From: Bosea sp. 685
Lineage (GTDB): Bacteria; Pseudomonadota; Alphaproteobacteria; Rhizobiales; Beijerinckiaceae
NCBI RefSeq assembly: GCF_031884435.1
Contig: NZ_CP134779.1
Location: 2,852,001 to 2,916,000, forward strand
Reading direction: 5' to 3'
DNA length: 64,000 nt
Shown here: piece after piece, positions 9,974 through 19,275 of the stretch
Position numbering within the stretch: the stretch's first letter is position 1
Layout of the letters: each line of letters starts with the position of its first letter
Notes under the pieces: generated by a model
What the model was told of the DNA's origin: nothing
Database searches by the model: none
What the model saw: only the letters and a program-made list of their open reading frames with translations
Made by a program: the position numbers and the translations under genes

Positions 9974-10453
9974 AAACCAGGCAGCGAAGCTCGGCTTTAA
10001 CGACGGCGGACAATCCAATGCTCCCCGCAACGGCACCGCTTCGGCGAATAGTGGAAGAAATCCTCTGCGTCGCTGCCAACTCGTTGATTGGTATTCCCCC
10101 CTTCCCCGCGCCCCTTCTATCGGATCTGTAAACGGAGCTCGCATGGCTCATTCCTTAATGGCGGTGCGAGGCAGTGAAGAACACGTCGGTCACCGGAAGG
10201 GAGCGGTTCCGGAGCCGGCCCATTGCCGACTCTGGTGACTTCCGCTTTTGGGTAGCGCGGGGCCGTCCGAATTTAGGTCGTCAAAGACCTTCACGGTGTT
10301 TTCAGCTCGCTAGCGAATCCAACACGGCGGCGGCTCCCTATCGACGTCGAGTACAGACCGATATACGCCAGCTTTGCATGCCAATGGGCAAATCGCCGTT
10401 TCGCCGTTATCAAAGGGAAAGATAGCGGCAGCGAAACAGCCAGCGAGTTTTAC
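9974..10453. other. Intergenic stretch without a recognised gene
   Basis: About 480 bp between the nrdJ terminator and a small ORF. Short ORFs on both strands have no recognisable similarity and no good start context. It should contain the promoter of the following gene; I see no clear element. Confidence 0.4.
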
Positions 10454-10678
10454 ATGAAAGACGGCCCATACCAGATCGGCGTGACCCTGCTGCGCCTGGT
10501 TCATAGCTACGATAACGCAGGCGATCTCTTCAAAGCGATCCGCAAGGCCCATCCCGACGCCAAGAAGAAGGACATCGTCCTCGCCGCTCTCGGCGTGATG
10601 ATCGATCAGTCGCAGACCGATGAGATTGCGACCAGGAAGCTGCATGCGATGGCCATGGAGAACCGTGCCGAGGTCTAG
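10454..10678 (+). CDS. Small conserved hypothetical protein
   Basis: 74 residues, acidic and basic residues mixed, predicted mainly helical (SYDNAGDLFKAIRKAHPDAKKKDIVLAALGVMIDQ). No signal peptide or membrane segment. Codon usage is high-GC at third positions and resembles real genes of the window. Function unknown. It lies 180 bp before the preferred rsgA start in the same direction. Confidence 0.55.
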   Translation: MKDGPYQIGVTLLRLVHSYDNAGDLFKAIRKAHPDAKKKDIVLAALGVMIDQSQTDEIATRKLHAMAMENRAEV

Positions 10679-10858
10679 GCGTTGCTTGATGGAACCGCGA
10701 ACGCGGATTTCCGTTGGGAACGTGGGGCGACCACGGGACTTCACAAGTTGCCTAAGTTACGGACTACGCTCACTTTCCGTCTTCCGGCGCTTGCAAACCG
10801 GCCTAAACCCCGCTCTATCGTCGCCCATGACGAGGACGCCGAGCGGTGGGGCGATACT

Positions 10859-11872
10859 GTGACGCAAGGCGACACTGCCTCCGCACCACTGTTACTTGCG
10901 GCGCTGGGCTGGACGGATTTCTTTGCAGATCAATGCGAACCAGACGACGCCTGCCTCCGGCCTGCGCGCATCGACACTGTGCACCGCAGCCGCATGAGCG
11001 CAATCACACCCGATGGGCCGATCAGGCTCAAGCTGCCGGTCCATACCAATACAGGCGACTTCACGGTGGGTGACTGGGTTCTGGTGGAGCCCGGCACGCA
11101 TCTGCTACGGCGCCGGCTGGAGCGCGCGACGGTGTTGGCGCGGCGCACCGAGGGCAGCATGACGCCGCAGCTTGCCGGGGCCAATATCGACACACTGTTC
11201 ATCGTCACCTCCTGCAATGCTGATTTCAACGTCGCGCGCCTGGAGCGCTATCTTGCGCTGGCCAATGAGAGCGGAGCCGAGCCCGTCATCCTGCTGACCA
11301 AGGCCGATCTCGTGCCGGACGTGCAGCCCTATCTCGACCAGGCCGCCGCCCTGCAGCGCGGGCTGGCTGTTGCAACCGTCAATCCGCGCAGCCCTGACGC
11401 GGCGGCTGCCTTCGCGCCCTGGTGTGGCGAGGGCCGCACCCTCGCCCTGGTCGGCTCGTCCGGCGTCGGCAAATCGACGCTTGTGAACGCGCTTACCGGC
11501 ACCATCGAGGGCGAACCGCAGCAGACCGGCGACATCCGCGCCCACGACGCTAAGGGGCGCCACACCACGACGTCGCGCTCGCTGCATGCGATTGCCTGCG
11601 GCGGCTGGGTGATCGACACGCCGGGCATGCGCACGCTCCATGTCAGCGATGCGGCGTCTGGTCTCGAAACGCTGTTCGCCGAGATCACGGAACTCAGTCC
11701 GCTCTGCCGCTTCCGCGACTGCACCCATGAGCACGAACCCGGCTGCGCGGTTCAGGAGGCAGTCGCCAAGGGCGTGATCGACCCTGAGCGTCTGGCACGC
11801 TGGCGCAAGCTCGACCTAGAGAACAGGGCAAAGACGCCGCAGGTGAAGGGGCCGAAGGGAAAGCGGCGGTAG
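10859..11872 (+). CDS. rsgA: Ribosome small subunit-dependent GTPase A
   Basis: 337 residues from GTG at 10859, which follows a purine-rich GGTGGGG; the frame stays open to an ATG at 10682, but those extra 59 residues look like untranslated leader. Circularly permuted GTPase that acts late in 30S subunit maturation. Order seen: OB-like N-terminal part (VGDWVLVEPG), G4 LTKADLV, G1 VGSSGVGKSTLVNALTG, the switch HTTTSRSLHAI, G3 IDTPGMRTLHV, and a C-terminal zinc motif CRFRDCTHEHEPGC. Stands downstream of a small hypothetical gene. Confidence 0.92.
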   Translation: MTQGDTASAPLLLAALGWTDFFADQCEPDDACLRPARIDTVHRSRMSAITPDGPIRLKLPVHTNTGDFTVGDWVLVEPGTHLLRRRLERATVLARRTEGSMTPQLAGANIDTLFIVTSCNADFNVARLERYLALANESGAEPVILLTKADLVPDVQPYLDQAAALQRGLAVATVNPRSPDAAAAFAPWCGEGRTLALVGSSGVGKSTLVNALTGTIEGEPQQTGDIRAHDAKGRHTTTSRSLHAIACGGWVIDTPGMRTLHVSDAASGLETLFAEITELSPLCRFRDCTHEHEPGCAVQEAVAKGVIDPERLARWRKLDLENRAKTPQVKGPKGKRR

Positions 11873-12296
11873 GCGGGGCGTCCATCTCCGTGCTGGCCAT
11901 GATCTTTCGACCCCTTTCGTCATGCTCGCACTCGAGGCCGATATCCACGTCTTCGCGCTGATTCTGCCGAGCCCAAACCTCAGCCGCTCGCGCCCTTTTT
12001 CACGGGGCGGGTTCTCGACCTCTTGTCCTGGTCGAGCTCGTAAGCGCGTTGGTCAGGATCCGCCAATCGCGTCTGATCGACGATTTCGTCGTGCCGACCC
12101 TCCTCCAGGAAACGACGCTGAACCTCGTGACCTCGCGCGGCTGACCGCAGCATCAGCGCGCCCTGTGCTCGGCACGGAATTTCTCGGCCGAGACGTGCCA
12201 ATGCTGCTCGCCGGGCGCTCATAAAGCGCCTCATCGCCCAGATCGACTGCTGGAGCGGCTTGAATCTCTAATGCGGCGAGCGATCTCCGCGTCCGA
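11873..12296. other. Intergenic stretch without a recognised gene
   Basis: 424 bp between convergent rsgA and helicase genes. A minus-strand ORF at 11980-12234 encodes an Arg-rich, low-confidence 84-residue product and a plus-strand ORF at 11922-12224 is equally unconvincing. The stretch may be a decayed gene. Confidence 0.4.
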
Positions 12297-14369
12297 TTAT
12301 CGCCACATGCCCCGCATTTGCGCACGCACATCGATCCTCGGCCCATTGCTGGGAGACCGGCTGGTGTCCACCGTCGCGACACGCGGCCAGGCGCAGCGCT
12401 CGAAATGCCCGAGCAGGCCGTTGGGAATGAACCGCGTCCGGTTCGCATAGACATGGCGGTCGCCAGTCGATGATTGGCCATGGGTGAAGAAGCGCTGCGG
12501 CACGACGAGATGCAGGTCGTCCTTGGCGCGCGTCATCGCGACGTAGAGCAGACGGCGCTCTTCCTCGATCTCCTCGGACGTGCCGGCGCCGAGATCGATC
12601 GGGATGCAGCCATCGACGACGTTCATGACGAAGACCGATTTCCACTCCTGGCCCTTGGCCGAATGGATCGTCGAGAGGACCAGGTAGTCCTCGTCGAGCA
12701 GCGGTACGCCAGCCTGATCACTGGTCGCATCGGGGGGATCGAGCGTGAGTTCGGTCAGAAAGCGCTCGCGCGACGGATAGCCTCCGGCGATCTGCTCGAG
12801 CTGGACAAGGTCGGCTTGTCGCGTCGAGGCGTCTTCATGGATGCGCTCCAGATGGGGCTCGTACCAGAGCCGCGCGCGCCCGATCTCAGCGGGCCAGCCA
12901 CAGCCGCCCGAACGCAGCTCGGCGACAGCAATCTGGAGGCCTGTCCAGTCCTCGCCGGCGCGAGGTGGCGCGGGAGCGTCATGCAGCGCCGCGATGGGGT
13001 CGCAGGCCTGGGCCATATGGTCGAGCACGCGCTGCGCCGAGGTCGGCCCGACGCCGGGCAGAAGCTGCAGGATGCGGAAACCGGCGACGCGGTCGCGCGG
13101 ATTCTCGACGAAGCGCAGCAATGCCAGCACGTCCTTGATGTGGGCAGCGTCGAGAAACTTCAGGCCACCGAACTTGACGAAGGGGATGTTGCGCCGGGTC
13201 AGCTCGATCTCCAGCGGGCCGCTGTGATGCGACGCCCGGAAGAGCACCGCCTGCTGCTTCAGCGTGGATCCCGCCTCGCGGTTCTCAAGCACCCGCTCGG
13301 CGATGAAGCGAGCCTGATCGGCCTCATCACGCACATGGACGAGTTGCGGCGCCGCGCCGGCGGCTCGATCGGTCCAGAGATTCTTGGTGAAGCGTTCGGC
13401 TGCCAGGTCGATGACGCCATTGGCTGCCGCCAGGATGGCGCTGGTCGAGCGGTAGTTCTGATCGAGCGTGATGATCTCGGCCGGTGGCGAGAAGGCCGCG
13501 GGGAAGTCGAGGATGTTGCGGATCGTCGCTGCCCTGAAGGAATAGATCGACTGGGCATCGTCGCCGACGACGGTGAGCCCGTGGCCCCCCGGCTTCATCG
13601 CGAGCAGGATCGAGGATTGGAGCCGATTGGTGTCCTGATACTCGTCGACCATGACATGATCGAAGCGCCCGCCGATATCGGCGGCAAGGTCAGGGTCGGC
13701 CATGACCTGGGCCCAGTAGAGCAGCAGGTCGTCGTAATCGAGCACGTTCTGGCTCTGCTTGGCCTCGACATAGGCCGCAAACAGATCCCGCAGTTCTGCC
13801 GCCCAGGCCACGCACCAGGGAAAGGATCGGCCAAGGACATCCTCGATCGGCATCTCCGCATTCACGCAGCGCGAATAGATCGACAGACATGTCGCCTTCG
13901 TCGGAAAGCGCGCTTCGGTCTTGGAAAAGCCGAGCTCGTGCCGGACGAGGTTCATCTGGTCGGCGGCGTCCTCGCGGTCATGGATCGTGAAGGCAGGATC
14001 GAGCCCGATCTGATCGGCATAGTCGCGCAGCAGGCGCGCGCCGATCCCGTGGAAGGTGCCGGCCCATGTCAGCGCGTCCGCCAGCACGCCGGCGCCATCG
14101 CCAAGTACCTTTCGGGCGATCCGCTCGACGCGCTTTGCCATCTCAGCTGCGGCGCGGCGGGAAAAGGTCATCAGCAGAATGCGGCGCGGGTCGACGCCGC
14201 TGACCATCAGATGCGCCACGCGATGGGCGAGCGTGTTGGTCTTGCCCGAGCCGGCACCAGCAATGACGAGGAGCGGCGAAGCGAAAGGGGAGCCGACGCC
14301 GTGAATGACCGCACGACGTTGCGCGGGGTTCAGCGTGTCCAGATAGGAAATCGGGGTTATGGCGTTCAT
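12297..14369 (-). CDS. UvrD/Rep-type ATP-dependent DNA helicase (superfamily 1A)
   Basis: 690 residues. 3'-5' DNA helicase. Motifs in order: NPAQRRAVI (Q motif), Walker A VIAGAGSGKTNTLAHRVAHL (about residues 35-55), TFSRRAAAEMAKRV (Ia), Walker B MVDEYQDTN (II), VVGDDAQSIYSFRAA (III), LDQNYRS (IV), LSTIHSAKGQEWKSVFV (V) and EEERRLLYVAMTRAKDDL (VI). Shorter than PcrA/UvrD because the C-terminal tail is reduced; closest in layout to the second UvrD-like paralogue of alphaproteobacteria. Likely works in repair or clearance of stalled forks. A small gene precedes it in the same direction. Confidence 0.92.
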   Translation of the reverse strand: MNAITPISYLDTLNPAQRRAVIHGVGSPFASPLLVIAGAGSGKTNTLAHRVAHLMVSGVDPRRILLMTFSRRAAAEMAKRVERIARKVLGDGAGVLADALTWAGTFHGIGARLLRDYADQIGLDPAFTIHDREDAADQMNLVRHELGFSKTEARFPTKATCLSIYSRCVNAEMPIEDVLGRSFPWCVAWAAELRDLFAAYVEAKQSQNVLDYDDLLLYWAQVMADPDLAADIGGRFDHVMVDEYQDTNRLQSSILLAMKPGGHGLTVVGDDAQSIYSFRAATIRNILDFPAAFSPPAEIITLDQNYRSTSAILAAANGVIDLAAERFTKNLWTDRAAGAAPQLVHVRDEADQARFIAERVLENREAGSTLKQQAVLFRASHHSGPLEIELTRRNIPFVKFGGLKFLDAAHIKDVLALLRFVENPRDRVAGFRILQLLPGVGPTSAQRVLDHMAQACDPIAALHDAPAPPRAGEDWTGLQIAVAELRSGGCGWPAEIGRARLWYEPHLERIHEDASTRQADLVQLEQIAGGYPSRERFLTELTLDPPDATSDQAGVPLLDEDYLVLSTIHSAKGQEWKSVFVMNVVDGCIPIDLGAGTSEEIEEERRLLYVAMTRAKDDLHLVVPQRFFTHGQSSTGDRHVYANRTRFIPNGLLGHFERCAWPRVATVDTSRSPSNGPRIDVRAQMRGMWR

Positions 14370-14445
14370 CTATTCCAGCCCGCGCTCGCCGGCACGTCGT
14401 TGGAAACGAACACCAGCGATAGGCTGCGCTTGGTTCTCTGGACCA

Positions 14446-14667
14446 TCAGACCTCGTCCTCAACGTCCAAGCGTCGGGCGCCGGCCGAGAACACGCCACGG
14501 ATAAAGCCGCGCGATACAGCTTGCTGCGCATCCCGAATCAACGCGGCCTGATCATGCAGCAGGGCTCGCATCGCCGCTCGGGCATCCCCGTTGAATTCGG
14601 CCAGAACCTCGTCGATTTCCTGCTCTGAAACCTCCAGCGCGGTCTTTTCAAGCGGCTGCGGCGACAT
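14446..14667 (-). CDS. Small conserved hypothetical protein
   Basis: 73 residues, helical and charged: a central EVSEQEIDEVLAEFNGDARAAMRALLHDQAALI segment resembles a UBA-like or helix-pair unit, followed by a basic stretch. No signal or membrane segment. Same direction as the helicase and 76 bp before it. Function unknown. Confidence 0.55.
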   Translation of the reverse strand: MSPQPLEKTALEVSEQEIDEVLAEFNGDARAAMRALLHDQAALIRDAQQAVSRGFIRGVFSAGARRLDVEDEV

Positions 14668-14726
14668 CGATTGCGTTCCCGGAAATGCGAACGTAATGAG
14701 AACGTAGCTGCCTGCGGAGTCAAGCC

Positions 14727-14981
14727 ATGGCCAATGTCGATACGTTCTTCCTTCAACCCTTCAAAACGCACCGCAAGCGGCTCGTGCCGGGGCAGCGGGT
14801 GCTGGCGAGGACGAAACATCACGCGATCAACGACGGGGAGCGCATGGCGCGCACCGCCGAGGGGCTCGCCGTGATCCATGTCACCGCCGACGATGAAACC
14901 GGCGAGGTCAGTGCGCTCGCCGTCCTGGCGCGCCATGGCGCGATTCCCGAGGAGTTTGAAGAGCAGATCCGCGCACTGTGA
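14727..14981 (+). CDS. Small conserved hypothetical protein
   Basis: 84 residues, soluble, beginning MANVDTFFLQPFKTHRKRLVPGQ with many basic residues and ending in an acidic helix (PEEFEEQIRAL). The pattern is coherent and codon use is like that of neighbours. I recognise no domain. Divergent from the small minus-strand gene at 14446-14667. Confidence 0.55.
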   Translation: MANVDTFFLQPFKTHRKRLVPGQRVLARTKHHAINDGERMARTAEGLAVIHVTADDETGEVSALAVLARHGAIPEEFEEQIRAL

Positions 14982-15002
14982 CGTCCTCTCGAGATCGAAA
15001 CG

Positions 15003-15266
15003 TCAGCGCAGGGACATCCAGGCCGGAGCGACAGGCGAGCCTGCATCCGCCTCCTCGGGAGGCAGGGTGACGTTGAACGTATGCCGCGTGTAGTTCCCCG
15101 ACAGCCTCAATCCCTTGGTCGTCGTGACGGCGGGCCCCTCGATTGTGAAGCGCCGCCCATTCTCGGAGCACCAAGCACCGTCGATAGCGTCCGCATGGGC
15201 TGGACTCATCGCGCAGAAAGTGAGTGCTTCGACCGCACCTGCAAGAGCCAGATCCTCCCTCTTCAT
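15003..15266 (-). CDS. Small secreted hypothetical protein
   Basis: 87 residues from ATG at 15266, placed by a strong GGAGGGA ribosome site just upstream. N-terminal hydrophobic stretch LALAGAVEALTFCAMSPAHA looks like a signal peptide cut after AHA. The mature ~65 residues contain IDGAWCSENGRRFTIEGPAVTT, a small beta-rich domain often found in short periplasmic proteins of Rhizobiales. Function unknown. Confidence 0.6.
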   Translation of the reverse strand: MKREDLALAGAVEALTFCAMSPAHADAIDGAWCSENGRRFTIEGPAVTTTKGLRLSGNYTRHTFNVTLPPEEADAGSPVAPAWMSLR

Positions 15267-15414
15267 CGGTTCCCTCCTCCGTGGTGACCGGTCGCCAGCG
15301 ACAGCCACAATGAGAGGAGGTCTCATCAAAGCGAAGCATTTCTTGTAATTAGAATAATTCAAAACTAGATAAAGCAGGCCAGCCCGGCATCCTTTCGACC
15401 AGGATGATTCCGCC

Positions 15415-17463
15415 ATGACGACCGTCGCTGCCTCCGCACCGCTCTGCCCCGCCAGCGCACAGCCCTGTATCTGCTTCCGTCCATTCGAGCGCTCCTGTTC
15501 GGCGAGCGCGGTGGAGCAGGCCAGGCGCTCGCCCGGCTGGTTCGGGGACCGTGTCCCGCGAGCCCTGAGCCTGTTTGGTCATGACGTCGAGACCGTCGAA
15601 GTCCTGCGGGTCGCGGCCGTCGCGGTCTCGGCCGCGCTTGTCTGGTTCCAGGTCGTCAACCCGGTGGCCGGCTGGGACGTGATCGGCGCGGCAGGCCTGC
15701 TATTTGGCGCCTGGCCAATCCTGCGTGAAGCGTTCGAGAATATCAAAGAGCGGCGAATGACCATGGAACTGTCCATGTCGATCGCCATCCTGGCGGCCGC
15801 AGCGATATCAGAGTTTTTCACCGCGCTGGTCGTCACCTTCTTCGTGCTCGTCGCCGAGGAGTTGGAGCATCTGACTGTCGATCGCGGACGGGCTGCCATC
15901 GCTGACCTCATCGACGTGATGCCTCATGAGGCGACGGTGCGCCGCGCTGGCGTGATCTCACTGGTTCCAATCGATACGATCATCGTCGGCGACCGCGTCT
16001 TAGTCGCGCCCGGCGAGAACATCCCTGTCGACGGTGTCGTGAGATCGGGCCTGTCCTATGTCGATCAGGCGCGCATCACGGGCGAATCCATGCCGGTCAA
16101 GCGCAGTGCAGGGGATGCCGTTTTCGCCGGCTCCATCAATCAGTCCGGCGCGCTCGACATCCAGGTCGATCGCATCGGCCGCGATACGAGCTTCGGGCGC
16201 ATCATCGATGCGATCGAAAACGCCGAGCAATCGCGGGCTCCGGTCCAGCGCCTCGCCGATCAGCTGGCTGGCTATCTCGTCTATTTCTCCTTCGCCGCGG
16301 CGATTGTTACCTACCTGCTCACAGGCAACATCCGCGACACGATCTCGGTGATCATCGTCGCCGGCGCCTGTGGCGTCGCGGCAGGAACGCCTCTGGCGGT
16401 GCTCGGCGGCATCGGCCGCGCGGCGCGTAACGGCGCAATCATCAAGGGCGGCATGCACCTTGAGATGCTCGGCCGGATCGACACGATCGTGCTCGACAAG
16501 ACGGGCACGCTGACCTTCGGCGAACCGCGCGTCTCGGCGATCCATCCGGCTGCAGGACGCACAGGGGCCGACCTGCTCAGGCTGGCGGCATCGGCCGAAC
16601 TCCGCTCCGAGCACCCGCTGGCCAGGGCGATCGTGGCGGAGGCTCGCATTCGCGAGATCGCGGTGCCGGAGCCCGACAGCTTCGACTACACGCTCGGGCG
16701 CGGTGTCGCGGCGAAGTTGGGCGATGAACGCATCCTGATCGGCAGCGTCAAGCTTCTACAGGCTGAGGGGATCGACGTTCCCGCCGACCGAGCGGGCGAC
16801 GCCGTCTCCTCCGAGGTCTGCGTCGCGGTCAACGGGCTCTATGCCGGGGCTTTCGCCGTCGCAGACGAGGTGCGTCCGGAGGCCGCGGACGCTATCCGCG
16901 CCCTGCATGCGATGAAGATCCGCACCATCCTGCTGACCGGCGACAATGCCAAGGTGGCCGAGAGCGTCGGCACCAGCTTAGGAATCGATACGGTCGAGGC
17001 TGGCATGCTGCCCGAGCAAAAGCTGGAGCGCGTGCGGGCGCTGGTGGCGTCCGGCGCCAAGGTCGCCATGCTCGGCGACGGCATCAACGACGCGCCGGCT
17101 TTGACGGCTGCGAGCGTCGGGATCGCGATGGGCTCGGGTACCGACGTCGCCAAGGAGAGCGCCGACATCGTCCTGCTTGCCAACAACCTGGAGCGCCTCG
17201 TTGAGACGGTTCGGATCGCCCAGCGCACGCGCGGCGTCATCTGGCAGAACTTCTCCGGTACGATCGCAGTCGACGCTCTCGGCATCGCCCTTGCCGCGTT
17301 CGGCTTCCTGAACCCGCTCTTGGCTGCCTTCATCCACGTCTCGTCGGAGTTGATCTTCATCTCCAATTCGGCACGGCTCCTCTCGACCGCCGATATGACG
17401 CGGCTTCCGCAGATCGCGCCAGAAACCGAAGCATCCAGCGCCGTAAAGGCGATCAGTCGATAG
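15415..17463 (+). CDS. Heavy-metal (P1B-like) P-type ATPase with a non-canonical metal motif
   Basis: 682 residues. Has the machinery of metal-exporting ATPases: TGES actuator loop (ARITGESMPVKRSAGD), phosphorylated Asp361 in LDKTGTLTFGEP, the SEHPLARAI His-Pro motif of the nucleotide domain, and GDGINDAPAL. The transmembrane metal site that is CPC, SPC, TPC or APC in typical P1B pumps reads Ala-Cys-Gly here (VAGACGVAAGTPLAVLGG, about 315-332), so metal specificity cannot be assigned. The cysteine-rich N-terminus (CPASAQPCICFRPFERSC) might bind metal but is not an HMA domain. First gene of the island; cytochrome b561 follows. Confidence 0.85.
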   Translation: MTTVAASAPLCPASAQPCICFRPFERSCSASAVEQARRSPGWFGDRVPRALSLFGHDVETVEVLRVAAVAVSAALVWFQVVNPVAGWDVIGAAGLLFGAWPILREAFENIKERRMTMELSMSIAILAAAAISEFFTALVVTFFVLVAEELEHLTVDRGRAAIADLIDVMPHEATVRRAGVISLVPIDTIIVGDRVLVAPGENIPVDGVVRSGLSYVDQARITGESMPVKRSAGDAVFAGSINQSGALDIQVDRIGRDTSFGRIIDAIENAEQSRAPVQRLADQLAGYLVYFSFAAAIVTYLLTGNIRDTISVIIVAGACGVAAGTPLAVLGGIGRAARNGAIIKGGMHLEMLGRIDTIVLDKTGTLTFGEPRVSAIHPAAGRTGADLLRLAASAELRSEHPLARAIVAEARIREIAVPEPDSFDYTLGRGVAAKLGDERILIGSVKLLQAEGIDVPADRAGDAVSSEVCVAVNGLYAGAFAVADEVRPEAADAIRALHAMKIRTILLTGDNAKVAESVGTSLGIDTVEAGMLPEQKLERVRALVASGAKVAMLGDGINDAPALTAASVGIAMGSGTDVAKESADIVLLANNLERLVETVRIAQRTRGVIWQNFSGTIAVDALGIALAAFGFLNPLLAAFIHVSSELIFISNSARLLSTADMTRLPQIAPETEASSAVKAISR

Positions 17464-17476
17464 GAGCCGGTGGCCC

Positions 17477-17494
17477 TCGTAGAATCCGACCCTG
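17477..17494 (+). promoter_or_regulatory. Island motif copy 1 (before cytochrome b561)
   Basis: TCGTAGAATCCGACCCTG, differing from the consensus GCGTAGTTTCCGANNCTG at three positions. Lies 64-81 bp before the cytochrome gene in its direction, just after the ATPase stop. Confidence 0.6.
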
Positions 17495-17557
17495 GTCCAG
17501 GGCGCGCTAAAGCGTCACTGAATTTTATTCGCCCGCCATGCGGCGACGAAACAGAAT

Positions 17558-18124
17558 GTGAGCCGTCCGATGCCTACAACAGTTTCAGCGCCATCGATTG
17601 CAACGCCCCCCTACGACAGTGTCGCGCGCATGCTTCATTGGCTGATGGCTTGTTTGATCCTGGCTGTGTTTCTGCTGGGCCTGCTGGTGGATACCTTCCC
17701 CAAGACCTGGGAACACGGCATCGTGGAAACCCACAAGGTGCTCGGCGTCGGCATCCTGCTGCTCGTAGCCGTCCGCTTCGCCTGGCGCCTGGTCCACCGT
17801 CCGCCGGCATCCGAGCATGTCAGCCCGCTGCTGGACCGTGCGGCCTGGCTGGGACATTACGGTCTTTATGCCCTGATGTTGGCCGTTCCGGTGATCGGGC
17901 TGGTCTATACGGCCCTGCGCGGGCAAGGCATCGACTTCGGCCTATTCTCGATCCCGCCAATCATGGAACGAAATCGGGAGCTCGGCCGCACCGTCCGCGA
18001 AGTACATGAGCTCGCGGCCTTTGCGCTGATCGGCCTGGCCAGCATCCATGCGCTCTTGGCTCTCTGGCACCACTTCATCCGCAAGGACACGACCCTATTG
18101 CGGATGCTCCCGGTCAAGCGCTGA
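17558..18124 (+). CDS. Cytochrome b561 family protein
   Basis: 188 residues from GTG at 17558; ATG at 17570 is an equally possible start. Four membrane helices with the di-haem histidines of the CybB family: YDSVARMLHWLMACLILAVF (helix 1), GIVETHKVLGVGILLLVAVRFAWRL (helix 2), AWLGHYGLYALMLAVPVIGL (helix 3) and VREVHELAAFALIGLASIHALLALWHHF (helix 4). Probably transfers electrons from ubiquinol or superoxide at the inner membrane. Preceded by an island motif copy. Confidence 0.88.
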   Translation: MSRPMPTTVSAPSIATPPYDSVARMLHWLMACLILAVFLLGLLVDTFPKTWEHGIVETHKVLGVGILLLVAVRFAWRLVHRPPASEHVSPLLDRAAWLGHYGLYALMLAVPVIGLVYTALRGQGIDFGLFSIPPIMERNRELGRTVREVHELAAFALIGLASIHALLALWHHFIRKDTTLLRMLPVKR

Positions 18125-18740
18125 GGAAAGTGCCCAGGCCCGAGTGAATTCGCCAGTCGGCACTTTTCGGTCGAAGGGAACGAAGGCCAAGGCTGCGATC
18201 GCCAGGACCGCGACCAGCGCCCAGGCTTCGTTGCGACTGCACCAGAGCCGCCTTCTCGACCAGCGGTGTCAAAAGCGCTTCTGCCTGCGCATCGAGCGGT
18301 CCCGGCGGCCGGGCCGCTATCAGCTCAAGCGGCACGCCGATGAACTTCGCCGTCTCGACGTCGCCGGCCTGCGACCTTTCCATGATAGCCGTGCCGTGAG
18401 TGGGCGAGCGGCTGTAGATGACCGTGTCGATCAGGGCGAGGCCGATCGCCCCACCGAGGTATGCGGCGCTGCGCTCGGGCCAGCCGAGGGGCTGGAAATA
18501 CCAGTCGAGCGGCTTGACGGCATATCGCCGGTCGATGACCGAGGTCTCGAACACACGAGCGAGGCGTTGGAAGTCTGGATATCGCTCGGCAAAGCTGTGA
18601 TGCGCGGCTGCGGCGACGTCGCGCTGCTTGAACTCGTGAGGTGGAACGGCACTGGCAACTGCGACGAGGTGACTGGATCGGCCATCGGCACTTTCAGGCA
18701 CGGCGCCCGCAATCGCCCGACACGGACGGGGATGCTGCAC
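18114..18740 (-). pseudogene. Chimeric remnant: type III polyketide synthase N-terminus joined to an MFS transporter C-terminus
   Basis: The first ~75 residues match the start of chalcone/stilbene synthase-like type III PKS: LVAVASAVPPHEFKQRDV, then YPDFQRLARVFETSVIDRRYAVKPLDWYFQPLGWPERSAAYL. The active-site Cys-His-Asn part is absent. After YLG the protein continues as what looks like the end of a DHA2-type drug exporter (GGAIGLALIDTVIYSRS, then LLTPLVEKAALVQS); a +1 shift near 18235 would continue into ALVAVLAIAALAFVPFDRKV. A deletion that fused two neighbouring genes is the simplest explanation. Ends 11 bp inside the convergent cytochrome gene. Confidence 0.6.
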
Positions 18741-18822
18741 CCTGCTGACTACGGTTCAGACAGCTCTTAAATTCCAGAGTTTGGCTGCGTGATTCCGACG
18801 CGCTTCGACAAGGCCGCGCCTG

Positions 18823-18918
18823 ATGGGTATTTTCCGACTCTGTACCCACCTCGCTCAACATGCCCTTTGAAAAGCGGCCAGGACGTTCTGGGACAATTGA
18901 GCACGCTGCAGGCGAACC
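18823..18918 (+). repeat. Direct repeat copy A (promoter and leader module)
   Basis: About 96 bp, nearly identical to 21174-21271 with a few substitutions and two small indels. Begins at the island motif GGGTATTTTCCGACTCTG and ends at GCACGCTGCAGGCGA. The short ORF in copy A (ATG at 18860) is broken after three codons in copy B, so conservation is of DNA or RNA, not protein. Confidence 0.8.
18825..18842 (+). promoter_or_regulatory. Island motif copy 2 (before PAS-HWE kinase)
   Basis: GGGTATTTTCCGACTCTG at the head of direct repeat copy A. A weaker match, GCGTGATTCCGACGC, stands about 40 bp upstream at 18787. The kinase reading frame begins some 240 bp downstream. Confidence 0.65.
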
Positions 18919-19275
18919 GCTGCTCTCGCGACGCGAATACACCGAAGCGGAACTCTTCAGGCAAGGCTTGTTTTTCTACGGATCCGATATGTTGTTTATC
19001 TGGCCGAATGATGTTGCACCGAGGTTTTAGGCTGCGTGAGGGCGGCGCGAGTTCAACGGTCTTGATCGGGGGGAAACGATATTTCAAAAACGGGACGGTC
19101 CAACATCACCGAGAGCCATGGCCGGGTCCGCGATCTGAGCGTTTGGCTCGCGGATGCAAACGCGGGGCTCAGCAAAGAGGCGCAGTTCCACGGCTTTTTA
19201 GAGGAAAGTCCCGATGCCATTGTTATCGTTGACCAGACTGGTTGCATTAGTTTTGCCAGCACCCGCGTCGAGGCC

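Noticed and set aside
12474..14504. 676-residue plus-strand ORF opposite the helicase
   Set aside because: Antisense shadow; helicase motifs on the minus strand are unambiguous.
18860..19030. 56-codon ORF following motif copy 2
   Set aside because: In the duplicated copy B the same frame stops after three codons, so it is not conserved as protein.
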